A stretch of 64,000 nt of DNA, taken from positions 396,451-460,450 of the forward strand of contig NZ_SNZH01000001.1 of the NCBI RefSeq assembly GCF_004363655.1, in the 5' to 3' direction. Source of the stretch: Tahibacter aquaticus. Its GTDB lineage: Bacteria; Pseudomonadota; Gammaproteobacteria; Xanthomonadales; Rhodanobacteraceae. A program made the position numbers and the translations under genes. Shown piece after piece: positions 35,429 through 44,443 of the stretch. Below the pieces are notes generated by a model, which saw only the letters and a program-made list of their open reading frames with translations, was not told the DNA's origin and did no database searches. Each line of letters begins with the position of its first letter. Within the stretch, counting starts at the first letter, position 1.

Positions 35429-36540
35429 GGCCGCAGCTGCGCGATCACGTGGCGGGCGACGCGGACGATATCGGCATCGCGCATGTCGTGGTAGCTGGGC
35501 AGATTCAGCGCGCGCCGCGACAGCGAATGGCTGATGCGGTGCTGCGGCCGCGGCGTGAACATCGGCAGGCTGGACAAAGGCCAGAAGAACACCCGCCCAT
35601 CGATATTGTCGGCCTTGAATGCGGCGAGGAGTTTTTCCCGGTCGAAATCCGCATCGTCGTCGACCACTATGGTCGGCATCCAGTAGCCATTGCGCGTACC
35701 CGATGGCTCTGGATTCATGCGCAGGGGCAAGCCGGACAGCAACTCCGCGTAGCGTTCGAAGATGTCCCGCTTGCGCGCCACGAGTTCCTCTACCCGCTCG
35801 GCCTGGGCACAGCCAATGGCCGCCTGCAGATTGGACATCTTGTACTTGTAGCCGATGCGCTCGGGCCAGAACTGGCGCGTTTCGCCGCGCGCACGTCCGT
35901 GGTTGGACAAGGTCAGCACGCGTTCGTACAGCGCGTCGTCGTCGGTCACGAAGATGCCGCCCTCACCGGCAGTGAGCGTCTTGGTGCCGTGGAACGAGAA
36001 CGCGCCGAATACACCCAGCGTACCGGCGCGACGGCCGTGCCAGGTGGAACCCAATGCTTCGGCGGCATCTTCGATCAGATGCAGGCCGTGACGCTGTGCA
36101 ATCGCGTACAAGGCGTCCAGCTCGCACAGGTTTCCGTACAGATGTACTGCGAGAATCGCTTTCGTACGCGGCGTGATCGCGGCCTCGACCGCGGCCGGAT
36201 CCAGACACCAGCTGAACGCATCGACATCGACCAGCACCGGCGTTGCGCCGAGATGCACGATAGGGGCAGCCGAGGCGATCCAGTTGATGTCTGCCAGGAT
36301 GACTTCGTCGCCCGGGCCTATGCCCAGCGCCGCCATGCCCAGATGCAGCGCACCGGTGCCGCTGGCCGTTGCGATAGCGTGGCGCGAACCCAGGTGCTCG
36401 CGGAACAGTGCCTCGAAGCGATGAATATAGTCGTAGCAATGCTCGCCCCAGCCGTTCGCGGCGGCATCGGCTGCATACGCCGTCTCCCGCGGGGTGATCG
36501 ACGGCTTGGTGTAGTAGATACGTGAGGCCATGGCAGTCAT
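35425..36540 (-). CDS. DegT/DnrJ/EryC1/StrS-family sugar aminotransferase
   Basis: A 371-residue PLP enzyme. Lys187 in SFHGTKTLTAGEGG is the PLP Schiff-base lysine and Asp158 (IEDAAEA) contacts the pyridine nitrogen, so this is a true aminotransferase and not a CDP-6-deoxyglucose dehydratase (E1/RfbH), which has His at the lysine position. It should install an amino group, most simply at C4 of a 4-keto-6-deoxysugar. ATGA overlaps with both neighbours tie it into the operon. An internal ATG nine bases later is a possible alternative start. Confidence 0.9.
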   Translation of the reverse strand: MTAMASRIYYTKPSITPRETAYAADAAANGWGEHCYDYIHRFEALFREHLGSRHAIATASGTGALHLGMAALGIGPGDEVILADINWIASAAPIVHLGATPVLVDVDAFSWCLDPAAVEAAITPRTKAILAVHLYGNLCELDALYAIAQRHGLHLIEDAAEALGSTWHGRRAGTLGVFGAFSFHGTKTLTAGEGGIFVTDDDALYERVLTLSNHGRARGETRQFWPERIGYKYKMSNLQAAIGCAQAERVEELVARKRDIFERYAELLSGLPLRMNPEPSGTRNGYWMPTIVVDDDADFDREKLLAAFKADNIDGRVFFWPLSSLPMFTPRPQHRISHSLSRRALNLPSYHDMRDADIVRVARHVIAQLRP

Positions 36541-37760
36541 GACACGACGATTTCCGGTACGGCAATGACGAAACGCGCCCCCCAGTCACGGGCATAGGCC
36601 AACTGCGCGGTGATTTCCTCGCGCAGATTCCAGGGCAGGATAAGAATCAGGTCAGGACGATCCTCGCGCAGGCGCGCCTCGCCAACGACAGGAATGCGCG
36701 ATCCCGGCAGGTAGCGCCCCTGCTTGTGCGGCGAGGCGTCGACGACGTAGGGCAGCAGGTCGGAACGTACACCCGCATAGTTGAGCAAGGTATTGCCTTT
36801 CGCCGCAGCCCCATAAGCAGCAACGCGCAAGCCGCGGCGGCGCTGCTGCAGCAGAAACTCAAGCAAACCGTGCTTGACGGCGTCGGCTTGCTGCTGGAAA
36901 TCGCGGTAGTAGTCTGCTTGCGGCACGCCGACAGCCGCTTCGGCCGCACGCAGCGCCGCTACCGAACCGAGTTCGCTGCGCGTGTCCTGCACATGCGTGG
37001 CCCAGATTCGCAGCGAACCGCCATGCGTCGGCAAATGCTCCACGTCCCAGATACGCAGGCCGTGGGCAGCCAGCACGCGCTCGACCGTATAGAACGAGAA
37101 ATAGGAAAAATGCTCGTGATAGACCGTATCGAACTGCCGCTGGGCAACCAGCTGAACCAGATGCGGAAACTCCAGCGTCACGCTTCCGCCGTCGGCCAGG
37201 GCCAGCGCGATTCCGGCGACGAAGTCGTCGAGCTCGGGCACATGGGCCAGCACGTTGTTGGCGATGATGAGATCGGCCCTGCCGCGTTGCGCCACGAAAT
37301 ACTCGGCGAAACGGCGGCCGAAAAACTCGACTACCGTGTCTATGCCCCGCGCGCGTGCCGCTTCGGCGGTACCCAGGGTCGGCTCTATGCCGACGCAGGG
37401 TATGCCACGCGCAGCCACGTACTGCAGCAGGTAGCCGTCGTTCGATGCAATCTCGACGACCAGGCTGCCCGCGCCCAGCCCCAACCTCGGCACCGCCTGG
37501 TCGACGTAACGCCGGGCATGCTCCAGCCAGGAACGGGAATAGGATGAAAAGTACACATAGTCCGGCGCAAACAGATTTGCCGCGGATTGCACCTCGTCGA
37601 CCTGGACCAATCGGCAGGCGTCGCAGACATAGAGCTTGAGCGGAAACCAGCTTTCCGGTTCGTTCAGCGCTGCCGCGTCGAGAAACGCGTTCGATGGCGG
37701 CGCGCTGCCCAGATCGAGAAATACCTGTTCCAGCACCGTGGCACAGTGACGGCAGTTCAT
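36537..37760 (-). CDS. Sugar C-methyltransferase (NovU/TylCIII type)
   Basis: A 407-residue enzyme. The N-terminal zinc-binding domain has Cys residues in MNCRHC (3 and 6) and VCDAC (46 and 49). The SAM-dependent domain starts at about 85 (VVEIASNDGYLLQYV), and a C-terminal domain carries the HEHFSYFS and YGAAAKGNTLLN motifs typical of deoxysugar C-methyltransferases. Such enzymes methylate C3 of 4-keto-6-deoxy nucleotide sugars. ATGA overlaps on both sides. The longer frame upstream is out-of-phase epimerase sequence. Confidence 0.88.
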   Translation of the reverse strand: MNCRHCATVLEQVFLDLGSAPPSNAFLDAAALNEPESWFPLKLYVCDACRLVQVDEVQSAANLFAPDYVYFSSYSRSWLEHARRYVDQAVPRLGLGAGSLVVEIASNDGYLLQYVAARGIPCVGIEPTLGTAEAARARGIDTVVEFFGRRFAEYFVAQRGRADLIIANNVLAHVPELDDFVAGIALALADGGSVTLEFPHLVQLVAQRQFDTVYHEHFSYFSFYTVERVLAAHGLRIWDVEHLPTHGGSLRIWATHVQDTRSELGSVAALRAAEAAVGVPQADYYRDFQQQADAVKHGLLEFLLQQRRRGLRVAAYGAAAKGNTLLNYAGVRSDLLPYVVDASPHKQGRYLPGSRIPVVGEARLREDRPDLILILPWNLREEITAQLAYARDWGARFVIAVPEIVVS

Positions 37761-38317
37761 GGCGCAAGTCCTGCAAACTGGGCGTCCAGCAGCGCTGCCG
37801 TCGCGTCCCTGGCGGAAACCTGCACAGGTGGCAGCGGCCAGGCGATGTCCAGGCTCGGATCGTCGTAGCGCAGCCCGCCTTCGTGCGCCCGGCTCCAGCG
37901 CGCCGTGTGCAGGTACAGCATCTGCACATCGTCGCTGAGCGCCTGAAAGCCGTGGGCAAAACCCGCCGGTATGAAAACCTGCAGCGACGATAACGCGTCC
38001 AGCTCGACCGCATGCCAGCGCAGGAAGGTGGGCGAGCGCGCGCGCAGATCCACCGCCACATCGAACACGCGGCCGCGCAGGCAGCGAATCAGCTTCGCAT
38101 CGGCCGCCGGCGGATACTGGAAATGCAGGCCACGTACACAGCCGCGCTGGCACGTCTCTGAAAGGTTTACCTGTGGAAAATGTAATCCAGCCTGCAGTGC
38201 GGACAGTTCGTCCTCGCAGAAGATGCGGCTGAAGCGGCCGCGCGTATCGCTGACGCTGCCGCTTTCGATCACGGTCAGGCCGGCCAGTGGGGTCGGATGC
38301 AGGCGCGCCGGATTCAC
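37757..38317 (-). CDS. RmlC-like nucleotide-sugar epimerase with altered active site
   Basis: A 186-residue cupin of the dTDP-4-dehydrorhamnose 3,5-epimerase family, started at a GTG in a GTGA overlap with the dehydratase. RGLHFQ with the catalytic base His65 and FIPAGFAHGF are intact. However, the segment that in RmlC reads D-Y-Y and carries the catalytic tyrosine is A-R-W here (R140, W141; LHTARWSRAHEGG). The enzyme may therefore epimerise only one carbon or use another acid. The following GLRYDDPSLDIAWP is normal. It should act on the CDP-4-keto-6-deoxyglucose produced by the upstream gene. Confidence 0.82.
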   Translation of the reverse strand: MNPARLHPTPLAGLTVIESGSVSDTRGRFSRIFCEDELSALQAGLHFPQVNLSETCQRGCVRGLHFQYPPAADAKLIRCLRGRVFDVAVDLRARSPTFLRWHAVELDALSSLQVFIPAGFAHGFQALSDDVQMLYLHTARWSRAHEGGLRYDDPSLDIAWPLPPVQVSARDATAALLDAQFAGLAP

Positions 38318-39402
38318 GCCGCCACGGCCCAGGCGAGACCGCCGTGCCGCGCTGCGGCAATGTAGTCGTACAGATCGGCGCGGCTGCGCAACTCGCCCTG
38401 GCGATACCAGGCGCGATACCAGTCCATGGTGCGGGCGATGGTCGTCGCCGCATTCCATACCGGCTGCCAGGCCAGTTCGCGCGCCGCTTTGGAACAGTCC
38501 AGGCGCAGCACTTCGGCTTCGTAGGGCTGCCCCGGCTCGGCCGCCGCCAGCTGCAGGCCGGGCCAATGCGTAGCCATCCGGGCCACCAGCGCCGCCACCG
38601 GCAAGGTTGCGTCGGCACCAGGGCCGAAATTCCATTCGCCTTCGCCGCTACCGCCGAGCAGGGCCTGGCCCAGGCACAGGTAGCCCGACAGCGGCTCCAG
38701 CACATGCTGCCAGGGTCGGATCGCCTGCGGCCGGCGCAGCTGCAACGGCTGGCCGGCTTCCAATGCACGCACCAGATCCGGCACCAGCCGGTCCTGCGAC
38801 CAGTCGCCGCCGCCGATCACATTGCCCGCGCGCGCCGTCGCCAGCAGCGGCCGCTCCGCACCGGTGCCGCTGAAGTAGCTCTTGCGATAGCTGGCCGTGA
38901 TCAGTTCGGCACACGCCTTGGACGTGCTGTAGGGATCGTGCCCGCCCAGCGCATCGTCTTCGCGATAGCCGCCAGTGTCGTGGCGTTCGAGGTAAACCTT
39001 GTCGGTAGTCGCGTTGACCAGCGCTTTTACCGCGGCACAGCCGCGCACCGCCTGCAGCAGATGAACCAGACCCAGTACATTGGTTTCGAAGGTCTCGACC
39101 GGTTCCGCATAGCTGCGCCGGACCAATGCCTGGGCGGCCAGATGGAATACCAGTTCGGGCTGGAACGCATCGATGGCCGCGGCCACTGCCGTGCGGTCGC
39201 GCAGATCGGTGCGGCGGCAGTCGACGCCGTGCAGATTCAACAAATCCCAATGTGAAGGATGCGTATCGGCATCCAGCGCCAGCGCGGCTACATCGGCACC
39301 CAGTTCACGCAGCCAGAGGCACAGCCACGACCCCTTGAAGCCCGTATGCCCGGTTACGAGTACGCGCCGGCCGGCATAGATGCCGGCAAACAGGTCTTTC
39401 AC
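38314..39402 (-). CDS. rfbG: CDP-glucose 4,6-dehydratase
   Basis: A 362-residue short-chain dehydrogenase. It starts at a GTG in a GTGA overlap with rfbF; the longer frame upstream is spurious. The NAD-binding loop [10 protein letters not shown] is at 17-26 and the catalytic YxxxK is Tyr158-Lys162 (DPYSTSKA), preceded by [16 protein letters not shown] is characteristic of the CDP-glucose branch. It makes CDP-4-keto-6-deoxy-D-glucose, the common precursor for CDP-linked deoxysugars. Confidence 0.93.
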   Translation of the reverse strand: MKDLFAGIYAGRRVLVTGHTGFKGSWLCLWLRELGADVAALALDADTHPSHWDLLNLHGVDCRRTDLRDRTAVAAAIDAFQPELVFHLAAQALVRRSYAEPVETFETNVLGLVHLLQAVRGCAAVKALVNATTDKVYLERHDTGGYREDDALGGHDPYSTSKACAELITASYRKSYFSGTGAERPLLATARAGNVIGGGDWSQDRLVPDLVRALEAGQPLQLRRPQAIRPWQHVLEPLSGYLCLGQALLGGSGEGEWNFGPGADATLPVAALVARMATHWPGLQLAAAEPGQPYEAEVLRLDCSKAARELAWQPVWNAATTIARTMDWYRAWYRQGELRSRADLYDYIAAARHGGLAWAVAA

Positions 39403-40169
39403 GGCCAGACTTTCCACGGCGCGGCACCGCTGTTCCAAAGCTCTTCCAGCCGCGTCTTGTCGCGTACCGTGTCCATGGGCTGCCAGAAACCGGCATGCGT
39501 ATACGCCGAAAGCTGGCCGTCACGGGCCAGTGTCTCGAGCGGGCCGCGCTCCCACACGGTTTCGTCGCCGCCGATATAGTCGAGCACCCGCGGCTCGAGT
39601 ACAAAGTAGCCACCGTTGATCCAGGTGCCGTCGCCCACCGGTTTCTCGCTGAAGCGCGTGATGCGCATGCCGTCGATATCGAGCGCACCGAAACGGCCCG
39701 GCGGCTGTACGGCGCAAACCGTGGCCAGGCAGTTCTGGCTGCGATGGAACGCCAGCTCGGCGCCGATATCCACATCGGAAACGCCGTCGCCATAGGTGAA
39801 GCAGAAGGTCTCGCCATCCAGGTATTCGGCCACTCGGCGCAGGCGTCCGCCGGTCTGGGTGTGTTCGCCGGTATCGACCAGGGTGATGCGCCAGGGCTCG
39901 GCGTGCTTGTGGTGCACATCCATGCTGTTGCTGCGCAGGTCGATGGTCACATCGGACATATGCAGGAAATAGTTGGCGAAGTACTCCTTGATCAAATACC
40001 CCTTGTAGCCAAGGCAGACGATGAAGTCGTTGATACCGTGGCTGGAGTAGATCTTCAGGATGTGCCACAGGATCGGCTTGCCGCCGATCTCGATCATGGG
40101 CTTGGGACGCAGATGGGTTTCTTCGGCGATGCGCGTGCCCAGGCCGCCGGCGAGGATGACAGCTTTCAT
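39399..40169 (-). CDS. rfbF: Glucose-1-phosphate cytidylyltransferase
   Basis: A 256-residue nucleotidyltransferase that makes CDP-glucose from CTP and glucose-1-phosphate. The N-terminal motif [20 protein letters not shown] and the following [14 protein letters not shown] are diagnostic for RfbF. With rfbG directly downstream (GTGA overlap) it commits sugar to the CDP pathway. It is nine bases from the upstream GT2 gene. Confidence 0.95.
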   Translation of the reverse strand: MKAVILAGGLGTRIAEETHLRPKPMIEIGGKPILWHILKIYSSHGINDFIVCLGYKGYLIKEYFANYFLHMSDVTIDLRSNSMDVHHKHAEPWRITLVDTGEHTQTGGRLRRVAEYLDGETFCFTYGDGVSDVDIGAELAFHRSQNCLATVCAVQPPGRFGALDIDGMRITRFSEKPVGDGTWINGGYFVLEPRVLDYIGGDETVWERGPLETLARDGQLSAYTHAGFWQPMDTVRDKTRLEELWNSGAAPWKVWP

Positions 40170-40178
40170 GGGCGGATC

Positions 40179-41027
40179 TCAGCCATCGCGCCGGTAGGTC
40201 AACGCCGTGATCTGTTCCGACACCAGGCCGATCAGGAACACGATGACGGCAGCACTGAACAACAACGCGCTCATGTTGGTGAAGCGGTGCTGGGTCAGGA
40301 AGGTGTAGCCGTAGTAGCAGCCGCCCAGCATGAAGAACGCCAGGCTGGTCGGCAGGAACAGCTTGAGCGGCGAATACAGCGTTGCGATCTTGAAGATGAT
40401 CAGCAGGAAGCGCACCCCGTCGCGCAATGGGCGCAGGTGACTTTTGCCGATGCGCTTGGCCACGGCAATCGGCTCGAACGCGATCGGATATGCGCTGCGG
40501 CAGAAAGCCATGGTGCTGGTCGTGGGGTAGGAGAAACCGTTGGGCAGCAGGTGCAGGAATTCGCGGAACCTGTCGGCGCGGACGGCGCGAAAGCCCGAGG
40601 TGAGATCCACGATGCGCAAACCCGTCATCCAGCTGGCCAGCCGGTTGTACAGCGCATTGGCCAGTCCTCGCCCGACGCCGGCCTGCCCCGACCAGTCGCG
40701 CGCGCCGACCACCATGTCGTAGCCCTGCTCCAGGCGTGCCAGCAGCCGCTCGATATGCGCCGGATCGTGCTGGCCGTCGGCATCCATGAACACGATGATG
40801 TCGCCGCGGGCGGCGCGGGCACCGCGCTTGATTGCAGCGCCATTGCCCATCGAGTAAGGCGAGGACACAACGCGGGCGCCGGCGGCAAGCGCCACGGCAG
40901 CAGTGTCGTCGCTGGAACCATCGTCGACGACGATGATCTCGTCGTCGGGCCGCGCCTGACGCAGGCGCGGCAGCACGCCCTGCAATGCCGCGGCTTCATT
41001 CTTGGCAGGCAGGACGATACTGATCAC
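40179..41027 (-). CDS. Membrane-anchored family 2 glycosyltransferase (DPM1/GtrB type)
   Basis: A 282-residue enzyme started at a GTG with AAGGA five bases upstream; the longer open frame upstream is not supported. The GT-A core has SIVLPAKNEAAAL, IIVVDDGSSDDT and the metal-binding DADGQHD. Two hydrophobic segments at the C-terminus (LAFFMLGGCYYGYTFL and ALLFSAAVIVFLIGLVS) resemble GtrB-type enzymes that load a sugar onto undecaprenyl phosphate. It heads the minus-strand CDP-sugar operon and could attach that sugar or another to the lipid carrier. Confidence 0.87.
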   Translation of the reverse strand: MISIVLPAKNEAAALQGVLPRLRQARPDDEIIVVDDGSSDDTAAVALAAGARVVSSPYSMGNGAAIKRGARAARGDIIVFMDADGQHDPAHIERLLARLEQGYDMVVGARDWSGQAGVGRGLANALYNRLASWMTGLRIVDLTSGFRAVRADRFREFLHLLPNGFSYPTTSTMAFCRSAYPIAFEPIAVAKRIGKSHLRPLRDGVRFLLIIFKIATLYSPLKLFLPTSLAFFMLGGCYYGYTFLTQHRFTNMSALLFSAAVIVFLIGLVSEQITALTYRRDG

Positions 41028-41429
41028 AGGAGTCCTTTGAAAAAATCGGTGTCGGTTTTTCTGGATTCTTGCAGCCCTTCGCACCAACAGAAGTGGCTCG
41101 CCACTAGCCAGACAAGAGGGTCGCTGCCGATGCAGACAGGAGACAGCGGCACAGCAGCCAGCGCCTGCCGACAGAAGCGAACCGCCCCCAGTTTCCCGCA
41201 TTTGCGCCGCATCTTAAGCAATCCGCCTGCGTAGCGTCAGCCCCGGCCGCCGCCGAAGCCGCCGGCCTGGCCGGCAAGGTGATTGATCGCACTGGCTTTC
41301 TGCCCCGGCTGGGCAAAACACCGGGCAGTACTGTTCGAAACTGCCGACCACGTCCCCAGACAGCGGTACTCCCGGCCGGGGTTTTGCGGTACATTCTGCC
41401 GCAGTTGCAGGGGCTTACACGGCATTCCT
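41028..41429. other. Divergent region between the CDP-sugar operon and pilB
   Basis: 402 bp with no protein-like ORF. On the minus side it carries the AAGGA ribosome site for the GT2 gene. On the plus side it holds a possible sigma-54 site (41374-41387). No strong hairpin was found. Confidence 0.5.
41374..41387 (+). promoter_or_regulatory. Possible sigma-54 promoter for pilB
   Basis: GGCCGGGGTTTTGC has GG and GC exactly 10 bases apart and a good TTTTGC at -12, but the -24 element lacks the A and C of TGGCAC. The transcript would start near 41399, 31 bases before the pilB ATG. Tentative. Confidence 0.3.
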
Positions 41430-43154
41430 ATGGCGACACAAATAAATCCGGCATCGCTTACCGGGCTGACCGGAATAGTCCGGCGCCTGGTGATGGAAGG
41501 CGCATTGTCCGATGTGGACGCGCGCAAGGCGGTCGATGCTTCGTCCAAGCAGAAGATTCCGCTGGGCACCTACCTGATCGACAACGGCATGGTCGACAGC
41601 CGTGCCGTGGCAATGGCGGCATCGACCGAGTTCGGCGTGCCCGTCTACGACGTGGCCGCCATCGACTTTTCCCAGCTGCCGCTGAAACTGGTCAGCGAAG
41701 AACTGATTACCAAACATCGCGCGTTGCCGCTCTTCAAGCGCGGCAATCGCCTGTTCGTCGGCCTGTCCGATCCGACCAACCTGCGCGGCCTGGACGAAAT
41801 CAAGTTCCAGTCCAACCACATCGTCGAGCCCATCCTGATCGACGAGCAGGCGCTGGCCCGGGCGATCGACCAGGCCCTGGCCCAGGGCAGCAGTGCGACC
41901 GACCTGGAGGGCGACGAAGGGCTGGAAAGCCTGGACATGAACGCCGGCGGCGACGAGGACGACAGCACCGGCAACAACGCCGACTCCGGTTCCGACGACA
42001 CGCCGATCGTGCGCTTCGTCAACAAGGTGCTGGTCGACGCGATCAAGCGCGGCGCTTCCGACATCCATTTCGAACCGTTTGAGACCGAATACCGGGTGCG
42101 CCTGCGCATGGACGGCATGCTGCGCAAGGTCGCCGCACCGCCGACCAAGCTGGCGCCGCGCATCTCTTCGCGCCTGAAGGTCATGTCCGGCCTGGACATC
42201 GCCGAACGCCGCGTGCCGCAGGACGGCCGCATCAAGCTCAACCTGTCCAAGGGCAAGTCGATCGACTTCCGCGTCAGCACCTGCCCTACCCTGTTCGGCG
42301 AAAAGGTAGTGCTGCGTATCCTCGACGGTTCCGCCGCGCGCCTGGGCATCGAGAAGCTGGGCTACGAGGAAGATCAGAAAAAGCTGTTCCTCGACGCAAT
42401 CGAGAAGCCCTACGGCATGGTGCTGGTGACCGGGCCCACCGGCTCCGGCAAAACCGTATCCTTGTATACAGCACTGAATATTCTCAATACGGAAGGCCGC
42501 AACATTTCCACCGTCGAAGATCCGGTGGAAATCCGCGTGCCGGGCATCAACCAGGTACAGCAGAACCAGAAGCGCGGCATGACCTTCGCCGCCGCGCTGC
42601 GTTCGTTCCTGCGCCAGGATCCGGACGTGATCATGGTCGGCGAGATCCGCGACCTGGAAACCGCAGAAATCGCGGTCAAGGCCGCGCAGACAGGCCACAT
42701 GGTGCTGTCGACGCTGCATACCAACGATGCACCGCAGACCATCTCGCGCCTGATGAACATGGGCATTGCGCCGTTCAACATCACCTCGTCCGTGACGCTG
42801 GTCATCGCCCAGCGCCTGGCGCGCCGGCTGCACGAATGCAAGAAGCCGCTGATACTGCCGCCGGCTGCGCTGATCGCCGAGGGTTTTCGCGAAGACGAAA
42901 TCGCCAATATGCAGATCTTCGACGCAGTCGGCTGTTCCGGCTGCAACGAAGGGTATAAAGGCCGCGTCGGCGTCTACCAGGTGATGCCGCTGGCCGAGGA
43001 GATCGCCAAGATCATCCTCGCCGGGGGAAATGCCCTTCAGATCGCCGACGCTGCCCGCAATGCCGGCATCCGCGACCTGCGCGCGTCGGCCATGATGAAG
43101 CTCAAGCAGGGCGTCACCAGCCTTACCGAAATCAACCGCGTCACCAAGGATTAA
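41430..43154 (+). CDS. pilB: Type IV pilus extension ATPase PilB
   Basis: A 574-residue hexameric ATPase that powers pilin polymerisation. The MshE/T2SSE N-terminal domain spans about 20-170; the insert to residue 195 is acidic (DEDDSTGNNADSGSDD). Walker A GPTGSGKT is near 334 and the Asp/His boxes include TVEDPVE and GEIRDLETAE. Of the usual tetracysteine zinc site, the pair in GCSGC near 500 is present, but the earlier half shows only one Cys (LHECKKPL near 469). The start MATQINPASL fits the family; the frame extends 49 codons upstream without similarity. It heads the pilB-pilC-pilD-coaE run. Confidence 0.95.
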   Translation: MATQINPASLTGLTGIVRRLVMEGALSDVDARKAVDASSKQKIPLGTYLIDNGMVDSRAVAMAASTEFGVPVYDVAAIDFSQLPLKLVSEELITKHRALPLFKRGNRLFVGLSDPTNLRGLDEIKFQSNHIVEPILIDEQALARAIDQALAQGSSATDLEGDEGLESLDMNAGGDEDDSTGNNADSGSDDTPIVRFVNKVLVDAIKRGASDIHFEPFETEYRVRLRMDGMLRKVAAPPTKLAPRISSRLKVMSGLDIAERRVPQDGRIKLNLSKGKSIDFRVSTCPTLFGEKVVLRILDGSAARLGIEKLGYEEDQKKLFLDAIEKPYGMVLVTGPTGSGKTVSLYTALNILNTEGRNISTVEDPVEIRVPGINQVQQNQKRGMTFAAALRSFLRQDPDVIMVGEIRDLETAEIAVKAAQTGHMVLSTLHTNDAPQTISRLMNMGIAPFNITSSVTLVIAQRLARRLHECKKPLILPPAALIAEGFREDEIANMQIFDAVGCSGCNEGYKGRVGVYQVMPLAEEIAKIILAGGNALQIADAARNAGIRDLRASAMMKLKQGVTSLTEINRVTKD

Positions 43155-43156
43155 CC

Positions 43157-44443
43157 ATGGCTACTGCAACTGCGGCCCAAGCCAGAAAGGCGGCCATCGC
43201 CACCGTCAAGCGCGGCCAGGCACGTGCCGAAGTCAGCGCTCTGCAGACCTTTGTCTGGGTCGGCAAGGACAAGCGCGGCCAGTCCATGAAGGGCGAGTAC
43301 TCGGCCAAGAACATGAGCCTGGTGAAGGCCGAGCTGCGCCGCCAGGGCATCAACCCGACCACGGTCAAGGCCAAGGGCAAGCCGCTGTTCGGCGCCGCGG
43401 GCAAGACCATCAGCGCGCGCGAAATCGCCGTATTCAGCCGGCAGATCTCCGTGATGATGCAGGCCGGCGTACCGCTGGTACAGGGACTGGACATCATCGC
43501 CAGCGGCCAGGCCAACGTGCGCATGAAGAACATGCTGGTCGCGATCAAGAACGACATCGAGGGCGGTTCCACGCTGCACGAAGCACTGGCCAAGTTCCCG
43601 GTCCAGTTCGACGAACTGTTCTGCAACCTGGTAAAGGCCGGCGAATCGGCCGGTGTGCTCGATACCGTGCTCGACACCGTCGCGACCTACAAGGAAAACA
43701 TCGAAGCCCTGAAGGGCAAGATAAAAAAAGCGATGTTCTATCCAGCTATCGTGCTCGCCGTCGCCCTTATCGTGTCGTCCATCCTGTTGATTTTCGTGGT
43801 GCCCCAGTTCGAAACCGTGTTCAAGGGTTTCGGCGCCGACCTGCCGGCGTTCACCCAGATGATCGTCAACATGTCGCGCTTCATGACCACCTACTGGTGG
43901 GCGGCGTTGCTGATTGCCGGCGGCGTCATCGGCGGCTTCATCTTCCTGTACAAACGCTCGCCTGCATTTGCCCATCTTTGCGCGCGCGCCGTGCTCAAGC
44001 TGCCAGTGATCGGACAGATCCTGCACCAGTCGGCGATCGCTCGCTTCGCCCGCACCCTAGGCGTCACCTTCCGCGCGGGCGTGCCGCTGGTCGAGGCACT
44101 CGACTCCGTCGCCGGCGCAACCGGCAGCCCGATCTACAACAACGCGGTCAAGCGCATCCGCGAAGATGTCGCCGTCGGCCATCAGCTGCAGCTGGCCATG
44201 CGCCAGGCCCAGCTGTTCCCGAACATGGTGGTGCAGATGGTCGCCATTGGCGAAGAATCTGGTGCGCTGGACAAGATGCTGTTCAAGGTCGCCGAGTTCT
44301 ACGAGCAGGAAGTCAACAACGCTGTCGATGCCCTGGCCAGCCTGCTCGAACCGTTCATCATGGTGATCATCGGCGGCATGGTCGGCAGCATGGTCGTCGG
44401 CATGTACCTGCCCATCTTCAAACTCGGTGCGGTGGTCGGTTGA
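43157..44443 (+). CDS. pilC: Type IV pilus inner-membrane platform protein PilC
   Basis: A 428-residue GspF-family protein with two T2SF domains and three main hydrophobic segments (around 195-220, 245-268 and the C-terminus). ISAREIAVFSRQISVMMQAG and ARFARTLGVTFRAGVPLVEAL are the signature openings of the two repeats. It starts two bases after the pilB stop. PilB docks on it to drive assembly at the inner membrane. Confidence 0.95.
   Translation: MATATAAQARKAAIATVKRGQARAEVSALQTFVWVGKDKRGQSMKGEYSAKNMSLVKAELRRQGINPTTVKAKGKPLFGAAGKTISAREIAVFSRQISVMMQAGVPLVQGLDIIASGQANVRMKNMLVAIKNDIEGGSTLHEALAKFPVQFDELFCNLVKAGESAGVLDTVLDTVATYKENIEALKGKIKKAMFYPAIVLAVALIVSSILLIFVVPQFETVFKGFGADLPAFTQMIVNMSRFMTTYWWAALLIAGGVIGGFIFLYKRSPAFAHLCARAVLKLPVIGQILHQSAIARFARTLGVTFRAGVPLVEALDSVAGATGSPIYNNAVKRIREDVAVGHQLQLAMRQAQLFPNMVVQMVAIGEESGALDKMLFKVAEFYEQEVNNAVDALASLLEPFIMVIIGGMVGSMVVGMYLPIFKLGAVVG

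Noticed and set aside
35425-36540. CDP-6-deoxyglucose dehydratase (E1/RfbH) role for the DegT-family gene
   Set aside because: Lys187 is present in HGTKTL where RfbH has His, so it is an aminotransferase; no reductase partner gene is near.
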